Assembly (NCBI RefSeq): GCF_003856975.1
Contig: NZ_CP033107.1
Span: forward strand, 992,001-1,056,000
DNA: 64,000 nucleotides
Direction: 5' to 3'
Origin: Plantibacter sp. PA-3-X8
GTDB lineage: Bacteria; Actinomycetota; Actinomycetes; Actinomycetales; Microbacteriaceae
Position numbers and translations under genes: made by a program. Shown here piece after piece: positions 7,571-15,787 of this stretch; positions within the stretch are counted from its first letter, which is position 1; each line of letters opens with the position of its first letter. The notes beneath the pieces were generated by a model. It saw only the letters and a list, made by a program, of their open reading frames with translations, made no database searches and was not told the origin of the DNA.

Positions 7571-9313
7571 CTACTCCACCAGGCGGAGGCGGACCGCCAT
7601 GAACTGGCGGCCGGGCAGGTCGACCCGGACGGTACCGGTGTACGTGCCGGGCAGAGTCTCGACCGTCATGTTCCAGGTGTCCAGCACGTCGACGTGGAAC
7701 TCGCCCTCGGGAAGGAAGACGTTGCGGAACCGCGGCCGGTTGAAGCCGAAGTAGCCGATGACGTACCGGCCGGCCACCCCGCCCCACGGCACGTCCCAGT
7801 CGCCGGGGAGCGGGTCGAGGACGCCCGTCGGGGACTCCGCCGAGATGCGCTCCAGGAATGCGATGCGGTCGGGACTCGAACCGATGAGCGGACCGCCCTT
7901 CGACCAGAACAGCTCCTCCCGGTCGTTGAGGTAGGTCTCGCCGTGGCCGACGTAGCCGCCGCGGATCGCGCCCTCCCAGAACCGTCGCACCATCTCCTCG
8001 CCGGTGATGTTGCCCCAGCCCTGGTCGATGTCGCCCTCGTAGGCGCACTCGTCGATGACGATCGGCTTGCCCCACTGCTCGCGCCAGGCGTCGGTGTTCT
8101 CCGCGGTCCGGTAGACGTCGACGCGCTGCACGCTGCAGTGCGTGATCCAGGGCTTCGCGTAGTCGTAGAACCCCTGGCAGTTGTGGATGGAGTTGAGGTG
8201 GCCGTGCGGGTCCTCCGCGCCGACGACCGCCGCGAGCCGCTCCCAGTCGTCGTTCGTCTTCGCCCAGAGCAGGTCGTACTCGTTCGCCATCGACCACCAC
8301 ACGTTCGCGAACGCGGTGAGCCGGCGGACGGCGTAGCGGAGGTACCGTTCGTCGACGGCCGGACCGAGGTCCGCGAAGCCCCAACGGTCGTAGGCGTGGA
8401 AGAGGATCAGGTCCGCCTCGATGCCGAGCGCGCCGAGCTGGTTGATGCGCCGCTCGAGGTTCGCCCAGTACTTCGGGTCGAAGCGCTCGTGGTCGAACCC
8501 GTCTGCGAGTGAGCCGACGAAGGGGAACGTCTCCGGCTCGTTCGCGTTGTAGAGGTACGACTTCGGGAACACGCACATCCGGATCTTCGTGAACGGCGCG
8601 ATCTCCAGGGCGCGGAGCGTCTCCTCCTGCAGTTCCTCGAGCTGGTGCGTCCAGGCGTAGGCGGTCGTGCCGAGCGGGCGATGGCGGGTGCCGTCGGCGT
8701 GGGCGAAGTGGAAGCCGTCCACGCGCACCGGTCCGTGGCTGCCCGTCGCCGCGGCCGACACGGTGAACGCGCCTGCGACGCCGTCGAGTGATCGGGCGGT
8801 CGAGCTCGTGGTGAACGACCACTCGCCCTGCTCCTCGGCGAGCAGCCGCACCAGGTACCGGCCGTCGCCGTCGTAGAACCCGCCGACGGTGAGCTCGCGT
8901 GCGCCGTTCGTGAACGTCGCGCCGAGTTCCACGTCGACGAACGGGTTGCCGTGCGACGGCCCGTCCAGCCGGATCTCGACGACGCCGTACTGCGGGACGT
9001 CGCCGGGGACCGTCAGGGTCGCCGAGCCGCGCGGGACGTCCTGGCCCTCGTAGTCGGGAGCGGGCTCGATCGCGGCGCCGTAGGGTGCGCGGGCGTCGGG
9101 ACCGTCGTCGACCTGTGCGAGCGCCGCCCAGAGACGATCCTTCGCCGCATCGTCCTGCAGCTCCGGCACGATCGCCGACAGCTGCCCGAGACGGATGCTG
9201 CGGAACTGCTTGGCCATCGGCGAGGCGGCGATGCCGGGCAGGAACTGCTCGAGGACGGTGCGACCCGCCGGGCTCTCGATGACGTCTCCGAAGGCGGAAC
9301 TGCGGTCGAACAT
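7571..9313 (-). CDS. Apiosidase-like glycoside hydrolase (DUF5060 - DUF4038 - DUF5605)
   Basis: A 580-residue cytoplasmic hydrolase. An N-terminal helical stretch (1-70) is followed by an Ig-like DUF5060 domain (about 95-175), a TIM barrel of the apiosidase-like DUF4038 type (about 195-480) and a C-terminal beta domain of DUF5605 type (about 490-580). Barrel landmarks are RPLGTTAYAWTHQLEELQE, RMCVFPKSYLYNANEPE, SMANEYD (Asn-Glu, about 344, candidate acid/base) and IDECAYEGDIDQGWG (Glu, about 421, candidate nucleophile), a clan GH-A arrangement. The founding enzyme of the DUF4038 group (GH140) releases apiose from plant RG-II; whether this protein does so is inference. Downstream of GH78 with a 90-bp gap and no signal peptide, so it acts on imported oligosaccharides. 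Confidence 0.75.
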   Translation of the reverse strand: MFDRSSAFGDVIESPAGRTVLEQFLPGIAASPMAKQFRSIRLGQLSAIVPELQDDAAKDRLWAALAQVDDGPDARAPYGAAIEPAPDYEGQDVPRGSATLTVPGDVPQYGVVEIRLDGPSHGNPFVDVELGATFTNGARELTVGGFYDGDGRYLVRLLAEEQGEWSFTTSSTARSLDGVAGAFTVSAAATGSHGPVRVDGFHFAHADGTRHRPLGTTAYAWTHQLEELQEETLRALEIAPFTKIRMCVFPKSYLYNANEPETFPFVGSLADGFDHERFDPKYWANLERRINQLGALGIEADLILFHAYDRWGFADLGPAVDERYLRYAVRRLTAFANVWWSMANEYDLLWAKTNDDWERLAAVVGAEDPHGHLNSIHNCQGFYDYAKPWITHCSVQRVDVYRTAENTDAWREQWGKPIVIDECAYEGDIDQGWGNITGEEMVRRFWEGAIRGGYVGHGETYLNDREELFWSKGGPLIGSSPDRIAFLERISAESPTGVLDPLPGDWDVPWGGVAGRYVIGYFGFNRPRFRNVFLPEGEFHVDVLDTWNMTVETLPGTYTGTVRVDLPGRQFMAVRLRLVE

Positions 9314-9402
9314 GGATCTCCTGTGATCAGCCGAGCGGGTCGGCGGCGGGTGCTACTGGTGCAGGCGGTGCGAGTGTTGCACGTGGAACAGTCGAGTGGG
9401 GG

Positions 9403-12231
9403 TTATCGCGCAACTCCTGATGCCGGAGTGGCTGCAGCAAGCGCTGCGTCCACGTCGTCGAGCATCGACGGCGGCGTGAACATGAGGAGCTGACGGACGG
9501 TCCGACCACGACTCCACTGGGTGCTGCGGCGGATGTCGTCGGCCTTGGCCTGATCGTGGGCACCCACCGAGCTGAGGAGGGCGTCGTACGCGGCCGGTCG
9601 GTCGATGATCTCGGAGAGCGGCGAGTCGAGGCCGAGCGTGATGTCGTCGTCGGCACTCGAGCCGGCGTCGGGGACCTCGACCGTCCAATCGTGGCGACCG
9701 GACCCGATCGTCTCCTCCGCGGCACCCGGCAACGCGACCGTCGCCGTCGTGTTCGGCGGCACGACCGCCGACACCCGGAGGGACGACCCTTCGCGTCGCC
9801 ACGCCACCGACGCCTCGCCGTAGGGCGTGACGTGTCGGGCCTCGGCGTGGTCGAGTCCGTCGATCGGCCGCGGTGCGATCCGGAGTTCGCGGTAGCCGGG
9901 ACCCGCGGGAGCGAGGCCGGCTACGGTGCGGTGCAGCCAGTCGGCGACGGCGCCGAGCGCGTAGTGGTTGAACGAGGTCATCTCGCCCGGGTTGACCGAG
10001 CCGTCCTCGAGCAGGCTGTCCCAACGCTCCCAGATCGTGGTCGCGCCCTTGGTGACGGGCGAGAGCCAGGAGGGGTTCTCGGTCTGGAGCATGAGGCGGC
10101 CGGCCGCGCGGAGGTGTCCGCCGTCGGCGAGTGCGTCGGTGATGAGCGGCGTCCCCACGAAGCCGGTGCCGATGCGGTAACCGTCGGCGCGGACGAGGTC
10201 GGCGAGGCGGTCCGCGAGGCGTTGCCGCAGGGCGGGGTCGTCGACGAGGTCGAACCGCAGGGCGAGGGCGTACGCGGTCGGCGCGTCGGACATCATCCGG
10301 CCGGCGGGCGTCACATACTCGGCGGTGAAGGCCGCCCGACTCCGCTCGGCCAGGTCGCCGTACCGCTCCGCGTCCGCCGTCTCCCCGAGGAGCCCGGCGG
10401 TGTCGGCGAGGATCCGGAGCGATCGCGCGTGATAGGCGCTCGCGACGATGTCCGAGTCGACCCTGGCCTTCGCCGGCTGGTCAGGCGGCGCGCTCGGGTC
10501 GAGCCAGTCGCCGAGCTGGAAGGTGTTCGACCAGAGACCGTCGGTGCTCACCCGGAGCACGGCCTCCACCCAGGAACGCATCGACGGGTACTGCTCGCGC
10601 AGGATCCCGAGGTCGCCGTAGCGCTCGTGGAGCACCCACGGCACGACGGTCGCAGCGTCGCCCCAGGCCGCGGTCGGCCCGCCGCCGGCGAACCCGGACA
10701 GCGCGGCCGGGACCACCATGGGGACGACACCGTCCTGGTGCTCCTGCTCGAGTGCGAGGTCGCGCAGCCAGGAGTCGAGGAAGGCGGAGCTGTCGTAGAG
10801 GAAGCTCGCGGTCGGGGCGAAGACCTGTAGGTCACCCGTCCAGCCGAGCCGTTCGTCGCGCTGCGGGCAGTCGGTCGGGATGCTCAGGAAGTTGCCGCGC
10901 ATGCCCCAGACGACGTTCTCGTGGAGGCGGTCGAGCAGCTCGTGCGAGGAGGAGAACCAACCCGTGCGCGTGAGGTCGCTGTGGAGGACGACGGCGGAGA
11001 CCGACGCCGGGTCGAATGCGCCCGGCCAGCCGTCGATCTGCGCGTAGCGGAAGCCGTGGAAGGTGAAGCGCGGCTCGATCGTCTGTTCGCCGTCGCCCGA
11101 GAGCGTGACGTGGTCGGTGGCTGCGGCGTTGCGGAGGGGACGCAGGGCGAGTTCGCCCTCGTCGAGGACCTCGGCGTGCCGGAGCGTGAGCGTCGTGCCC
11201 CGCGGGCCGGCGACGGTGAGCCGGAGGCGGCCGACGAGGTTCTGGCCGAAGTCGAGGATGGTCGCGCCCGACGGCGAGGTGAGCACCTCCGCGACCGCGC
11301 GCTCCTCGATGCGGCGGACGGGCGCGGCGATCCGGGCCTCCGGCACCGGGTGCGCAGCGTCGTCGACGAGGGCCGGGGCCCAGGTGGACGCGTCGAGCGC
11401 CGTCGTCGACCAGCCGGGTTCGACCAGGGTGGTGTCGATCGCCTCGCCGGCGTAGATGCCGCTGTCGACGAGCTCGGCACCGTCTGCCGCCGACCAGCTC
11501 GCATCGGTGACGAGCGTCTCCGTCGTCCCGTCGAGGTAGTCGAGCTGCAGCTGGGCGGCGAAGCGTGGCTGGTCGCCGTAGATGCGCTCGGCGAACTGGA
11601 AGAACCCGTACCGCTCGGTGTACCAGGCGCCGGCGACGGTCGCGGCGAGGACGTTCTCACCCGGCTCGACGAGCGCGGTGACGTCGACGGTCTCGTGCAC
11701 GAGGCGGTCGCCGTAGGCGGTCCAGCCGGGGGAGAGGACGTCTTCCGAGGCGGGCATCCCGTTCAGCTGCGGTTCGGCGGCACCGAGCGCGGTCCAGAAC
11801 AGCCGGGCGCGACGGACGGGCCCGCCGACCGTGAAGGTGCGGCGCACCCGGATCGGTTGCGCAGGACGCTCGGGCGCTGCGAGACCGATGAAGCGGGCGG
11901 TCCAGGCTCCGTCGGCCAGGAACGCGGCCTCGACGACGGTCGGCTCGCTCCAGGGTGTCTCCTCCCCAGCAGTCGACGCGGCACGGACCTCGACGGTGCG
12001 CACCTCGTCTGGGCCGAGTGGTGGGAACGGCCAGGAGACGAGGACGGAGTCGCGGCCCTCGACACGTGCCGTGGCACCACTGCCGTCTCGGAGTTCGGCC
12101 CAGGCCTGCGCCCAGTCGGAGCCAGCGGTCTCGACGGTCCAGCTCAACCGAGGCGTCGGCGTCGCAACCGCGGGGCTGTCGTCACGGGTCTCCGCCCGCA
12201 GCCGGCCGATCCGCGCGACGTGCGCGGTCAT
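9403..12231 (-). CDS. GH78 alpha-L-rhamnosidase with extra C-terminal domain
   Basis: A 942-residue alpha-L-rhamnosidase that removes terminal L-rhamnose from plant polysaccharides or glycosides. N-terminal beta-sandwich domains (about 1-330) are followed by the concanavalin-like part and an (alpha/alpha)6 barrel. The GH78 catalytic loop PTDCPQRDERLGWTGD (about 453-468) carries the conserved acidic residues, and TTIWERWDS (about 733) holds the later catalytic Glu. After the usual C-terminal beta domain there is an extension of about 90 residues that resembles the N-terminus of the neighbouring DUF5060 protein. Start and GH3 stop overlap (ATGA), so the two enzymes are co-translated. No signal peptide. 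Confidence 0.92.
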   Translation of the reverse strand: MTAHVARIGRLRAETRDDSPAVATPTPRLSWTVETAGSDWAQAWAELRDGSGATARVEGRDSVLVSWPFPPLGPDEVRTVEVRAASTAGEETPWSEPTVVEAAFLADGAWTARFIGLAAPERPAQPIRVRRTFTVGGPVRRARLFWTALGAAEPQLNGMPASEDVLSPGWTAYGDRLVHETVDVTALVEPGENVLAATVAGAWYTERYGFFQFAERIYGDQPRFAAQLQLDYLDGTTETLVTDASWSAADGAELVDSGIYAGEAIDTTLVEPGWSTTALDASTWAPALVDDAAHPVPEARIAAPVRRIEERAVAEVLTSPSGATILDFGQNLVGRLRLTVAGPRGTTLTLRHAEVLDEGELALRPLRNAAATDHVTLSGDGEQTIEPRFTFHGFRYAQIDGWPGAFDPASVSAVVLHSDLTRTGWFSSSHELLDRLHENVVWGMRGNFLSIPTDCPQRDERLGWTGDLQVFAPTASFLYDSSAFLDSWLRDLALEQEHQDGVVPMVVPAALSGFAGGGPTAAWGDAATVVPWVLHERYGDLGILREQYPSMRSWVEAVLRVSTDGLWSNTFQLGDWLDPSAPPDQPAKARVDSDIVASAYHARSLRILADTAGLLGETADAERYGDLAERSRAAFTAEYVTPAGRMMSDAPTAYALALRFDLVDDPALRQRLADRLADLVRADGYRIGTGFVGTPLITDALADGGHLRAAGRLMLQTENPSWLSPVTKGATTIWERWDSLLEDGSVNPGEMTSFNHYALGAVADWLHRTVAGLAPAGPGYRELRIAPRPIDGLDHAEARHVTPYGEASVAWRREGSSLRVSAVVPPNTTATVALPGAAEETIGSGRHDWTVEVPDAGSSADDDITLGLDSPLSEIIDRPAAYDALLSSVGAHDQAKADDIRRSTQWSRGRTVRQLLMFTPPSMLDDVDAALAAATPASGVAR

Positions 12232-14699
12232 CGGGAGGTCCCGGCTGCGATGGTGACGACGTGCTCGTCCACGAGGTTGACGACGGACGATCCGATCCGG
12301 AGGGTGACGTCGCCTGGCTCGACCTGCCAGCCGTCCGCCCAGTGGGCGAAGACCCGGGCCGGCAGCGCGACCTCCCAGGCGACCGATTCGCCGGCGCCCG
12401 CGCGGACGACAGCCGATCCGACGAGCCAGCGCACGGGGCGGTCGACCGATGAGTCCGGTCGCTCCGCGTACACCTGCACGACGTGCTTGCCGGCGCGGTC
12501 GCCGGTGTTCGTCGCGGTCCCGGAGACGCGGGGGGAGGCGACGTCACCCGAGACCTCGCCACCGTCGATGGACCAGCTCGTGTACCCGAGCCCGTGGCCG
12601 AACCAGTAGGCGGGCGTGGCACCCGAGCGGAGCCACGCGCGGTAGCCGATGTGGATGCCCTCCTCGTAGCGGAGCACGCCGTCCACCGGGGTGACGTCGA
12701 GCACCGGGACGTCGTCGAGCGCCGCAGCCCAGGTGGTGCTCAGGCGACCACCGGGTTCGGCGACCCCGAGCAGCACGTCGGCCAGGGCGTTGCCCATCTC
12801 CTGTCCGCCGAACCAGCCGAGGAGCACGGCGGCGACCTCGTCGCTCCAGGGGAGCAGGACCGGGGCGCCGGAGTTGACGATCACGACGGTGCGCGGGTTC
12901 ACGGCGGCGACAGCCCGGACGAGCTCGTCCTGACGGCCGGGGAGGGTGAGGTCGCTGCGGTCCCAGCCCTCCGATTCGACCTTCGAGTTCGTGCCGACGA
13001 CCACGACGGCGACATCGGCCGCGCGGGCCGCCTCGACCGCCTGGGCGATGAGGGCGTCGGGGTCGGAGTCGTCGGGGGCGCGACCGACAGTGACGCTGAT
13101 CGCGCCGAGACCGTTCTCGCTCGGGGAGAGGTCGAACTCCGCACGGAGTTCGACGGCGACGTCGGCCTGGGCGGCGAACGCCCCGGTCGCCGACGGCGGG
13201 GCGAGCAGCGCCGCGCCGAGGTCGTTCCCGACGACCACGGGTTGCTCGTCGACGAGGAGGACGCCGTCGACGAAGAGTCGGCCGTGGAGCCCCGTGGCGA
13301 AACCGAGTCGCAGTTGCTCGGTGGCCTCCGGCGTGTACGTGGTGGTGAGCACGAGCTGCGACGCCGTGGTGACCGGGGCGTCGCCGCCGAACCAGACGAG
13401 CGCGGTGGACCGGCGGTCCTCGGTGAAGAGTTCCGCGCCGTCGGCATCGAGGAACGTGGCGACGAGACCGGGGTCACCCGTGCGCGGGTTGGTGAGGCGC
13501 TCGAGCGGAAGCTCGGCGACGCCCTCCTGCACGATCGCGCCGACGGCGTAGTCGATCGTCGCCTCGGGGAGCGCGAGTCGGAGTCCCTCGAGTGGGCTGA
13601 CGGTGTGCTCGGGGAGGACCGTCGCACTGCCGCCGCCCTGGGTGCGCGAGTCGCGGGCGTTGTGCCCGATGACGGCGACGCGGGTGAGCGAGGCCGCGTC
13701 GAGGGGGAGCGTGCCGTCGTTGTCGAGCAGCACGATGCCCTCAGTCTCGGCCTCGCGGGAGAAGGAGACCCCGTCGACCGGAGCGGGCGCCAGTGCTTCC
13801 TCGCCGAGGGCACCGACGCGGACCGCGAGCGCGAGGAGCCGGGCGACCTTGCGGTCGACGTCGGCTTCGGCGACGCGGCCGTCGCGGACGGCCTCGACGA
13901 GGGCCGCGCTCCATGCGGGAGCGGGGCCGGGCATGGCGAGGTCCTGGGACGCCGGCGCCGAGCCGAGGCTGCGGACGCCGGTCCAGTCGCTGACGACGAC
14001 GCCGTCGAAGCCCCACTCCGAGTTGAGCGGCGTCTCCAGGAGGTCGTTCTCGCTCATCGTGACGCCGTCGACGGAGTTGTAGGCGCTCATGATCGCCCAG
14101 GTGCCGGCTTCGGTCACCGTGCGCTCGAACGGTGCGAGATAGAGCTCGCGGAGGGCACGCTCGCTCGCATGCACGTCGACCGTGAAGCGGTCGGTCTCGG
14201 AGTCGTTGGCGACGTAGTGCTTCGGGGTCGCGGCGACGCCGTTGTCCTGCAGGCCGCTGACGTAGGCGGCCGCGAGCGAACCGGTGAGTTCCGGATCCTC
14301 GCTGAACGCCTCGAAGTGCCGCCCGCCGAGCGGGGAACGGTGGAGGTTGATGGTCGGGCCGAGGACGACGTCGACGCCCTTTCGGCGGGCCTCGGCCGCG
14401 GCGACGGCGCCGTATCGGTAGGCGAGCGACGGATCCCACGAGGACGCCAGCGCGGTCGCTGACGGGAGGTTGATCGACGGCGAGCGCTCGTCCCACAGCG
14501 GACCGCGGACGCCGGCCGGCCCGTCGGACAGGACCATGGCGCGCAGGCCGATCTTCTCGAGCGGCACCGTGGTCCAGAAGTCGGCGCCGGAGACGAGCGC
14601 GACCTTCTCCTCGAGGTCGAGTCGGGCGACGAGGGCGTCGATCGCCGCGGTGTCGACGGGCTTCGTGGCGGCGGCGTGCCGGGGAGTGGTGATGGTCAT
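12228..14699 (-). CDS. GH3 beta-glycosidase with PA14 insert
   Basis: An 823-residue family-3 glycosidase (beta-glucosidase-like; could also be a xylosidase or similar). The (beta/alpha)8 domain carries DGPAGVRG near residue 50, the substrate-binding KHYVANDSETDR (about 160) and the nucleophile motif VVSDWTG (Asp, about 236). A PA14-type domain (about 405-540, LVATFLDADG...WFGGDAPVT) is inserted in the second domain, as in many sugar-specific GH3 enzymes, and a fibronectin-III-like domain ends the chain. I chose the ATG at 14699; the frame stays open upstream into repeat sequence. The 3' end overlaps GH78. Cytoplasmic, no signal peptide. Confidence 0.92.
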   Translation of the reverse strand: MTITTPRHAAATKPVDTAAIDALVARLDLEEKVALVSGADFWTTVPLEKIGLRAMVLSDGPAGVRGPLWDERSPSINLPSATALASSWDPSLAYRYGAVAAAEARRKGVDVVLGPTINLHRSPLGGRHFEAFSEDPELTGSLAAAYVSGLQDNGVAATPKHYVANDSETDRFTVDVHASERALRELYLAPFERTVTEAGTWAIMSAYNSVDGVTMSENDLLETPLNSEWGFDGVVVSDWTGVRSLGSAPASQDLAMPGPAPAWSAALVEAVRDGRVAEADVDRKVARLLALAVRVGALGEEALAPAPVDGVSFSREAETEGIVLLDNDGTLPLDAASLTRVAVIGHNARDSRTQGGGSATVLPEHTVSPLEGLRLALPEATIDYAVGAIVQEGVAELPLERLTNPRTGDPGLVATFLDADGAELFTEDRRSTALVWFGGDAPVTTASQLVLTTTYTPEATEQLRLGFATGLHGRLFVDGVLLVDEQPVVVGNDLGAALLAPPSATGAFAAQADVAVELRAEFDLSPSENGLGAISVTVGRAPDDSDPDALIAQAVEAARAADVAVVVVGTNSKVESEGWDRSDLTLPGRQDELVRAVAAVNPRTVVIVNSGAPVLLPWSDEVAAVLLGWFGGQEMGNALADVLLGVAEPGGRLSTTWAAALDDVPVLDVTPVDGVLRYEEGIHIGYRAWLRSGATPAYWFGHGLGYTSWSIDGGEVSGDVASPRVSGTATNTGDRAGKHVVQVYAERPDSSVDRPVRWLVGSAVVRAGAGESVAWEVALPARVFAHWADGWQVEPGDVTLRIGSSVVNLVDEHVVTIAAGTSR

Positions 14700-14724
14700 G
14701 CGATGTGGGTCCGTTCTGGGGTGG

Positions 14725-14859
14725 CCCTTCGACAAGCTCAGGGACCGGATGGTGGGTCTCAGAGACCGGTTGTGGGTCTCGGGGACCGGTTGTGGGCCTC
14801 GGGGACCGGTTGTGGGTCTCGGGGACCGGATGTGGGCCCTTCGACGAGCTCAGGGACCG
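14725..14859. repeat. CTTCGACAAGCTCAG repeat cluster with 20-nt tandem units
   Basis: Full copies of the repeat at 14725-14748 and 14837-14859 flank four tandem 20-nt units of the type TGTGGGTCTCGGGGACCGG. All are in the plus orientation. The cluster separates the ABC-transporter cistrons from the hydrolase cistrons, both of which are read leftwards. No gene in this gap (14700-14935). Confidence 0.85.
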
Positions 14860-14935
14860 AGCGATGTGCGTGGTGCGCCCGGCCGGCCAGGTTCCTGGCC
14901 CCGGCCGACCGGGCGGTCGTGGTGATCCGGACGGA

Positions 14936-15787
14936 TCAGGCGGCGGACTCCGCCGCACGCTGCTCGTCGATGAGGCGGCGTCGCTCCACCCGGCGGTCCT
15001 CCTGGCGGTCCGGGTCGGGGATCGGTGCCGCCATGAACAGGCGCTGCGTGTAGGGGTGGGCCGGGTGCGCCGTCACCTGGTCGCCGTCGCCGGACTCGAC
15101 GATCTCGCCGTGGTACATGACCGCCACGCGGTGGCTGATGTGCCGGACGACTGCGAGGTCGTGCGAGATGAACAGGTAGGCGACGCCCGTCTGCTCCTGG
15201 ATGTCGATGAAGAGGTCGAGGACCCGCGCCTGCGTCGACAGGTCGAGGGCCGACACGGGCTCGTCGCACACGATGAGCTTCGGATCGAGGGCGAGCGCCC
15301 GGGCGATCGCGATGCGCTGCCGCTGGCCGCCCGAGAACTCCCGGGGGAGCCGTGAGGCCGCGCCGGTCGGCAGCTGCACCTGGTCGAGCAGGGATCCGAC
15401 GCGCTTGCGGGCGTCGGCACCGGAGACACCGCGGACGGTGAGCGGCTCGGTGAGGATCTGCTCGATCGTGAGCGAGGGGTTGAGCGAGGAGTACGGGTCC
15501 TGGAACACGACCTGGATCTCCGAACTCAGCGCTCGGCGCTCCTTGCGCTTCAAATGCCCGATCTCCTGGTCGCGGTAGCGGATGCTGCCGCCGGTGACCG
15601 GGGCGAGGCCCAGCACGGCGCGACCGAGCGTGGTCTTGCCGGAGCCGGACTCGCCGACGAGACCGACGGTCTCACCGGGCTTGATGTCGATCGACACGCC
15701 CTTGAGCGCCTTGAACGACTGGGCACGGAACCCCTTGCCCGGGTACTCGACTTCGAGGTCCTTCACCTCGAGCAGTGACGACGTCAT
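14936..15787 (-). CDS. ABC transporter ATP-binding protein, DppF/OppF type
   Basis: A 283-residue ATPase of the peptide/oligosaccharide importer family. Walker A GLVGESGSGKTT (about 40), the FQDPYSSLNP segment typical of OppF/DppF, ABC signature REFSGGQRQRIAIARAL, Walker B LIVCDEPVSALD and the switch His in FISHDLAVV are all present, as is the C-terminal AHPYTQRLFMAAPIPDP extension of this group. Its ATG overlaps the stop of the fused permease-ATPase gene. It would pair with the ATPase half of that protein to energise import. Confidence 0.93.
   Translation of the reverse strand: MTSSLLEVKDLEVEYPGKGFRAQSFKALKGVSIDIKPGETVGLVGESGSGKTTLGRAVLGLAPVTGGSIRYRDQEIGHLKRKERRALSSEIQVVFQDPYSSLNPSLTIEQILTEPLTVRGVSGADARKRVGSLLDQVQLPTGAASRLPREFSGGQRQRIAIARALALDPKLIVCDEPVSALDLSTQARVLDLFIDIQEQTGVAYLFISHDLAVVRHISHRVAVMYHGEIVESGDGDQVTAHPAHPYTQRLFMAAPIPDPDRQEDRRVERRRLIDEQRAAESAA

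Noticed and set aside
12483..14462. A 659-codon plus-strand open frame opposite GH3
   Set aside because: Composition (Gly, Arg, Asp, Glu) and lack of any motif mark it as a shadow; the opposite strand carries a complete GH3 enzyme.
14700..14859. CRISPR array
   Set aside because: The 20-nt units are adjacent and degenerate without unique spacers, and no cas gene is present; they are tandem derivatives of the dispersed repeat.
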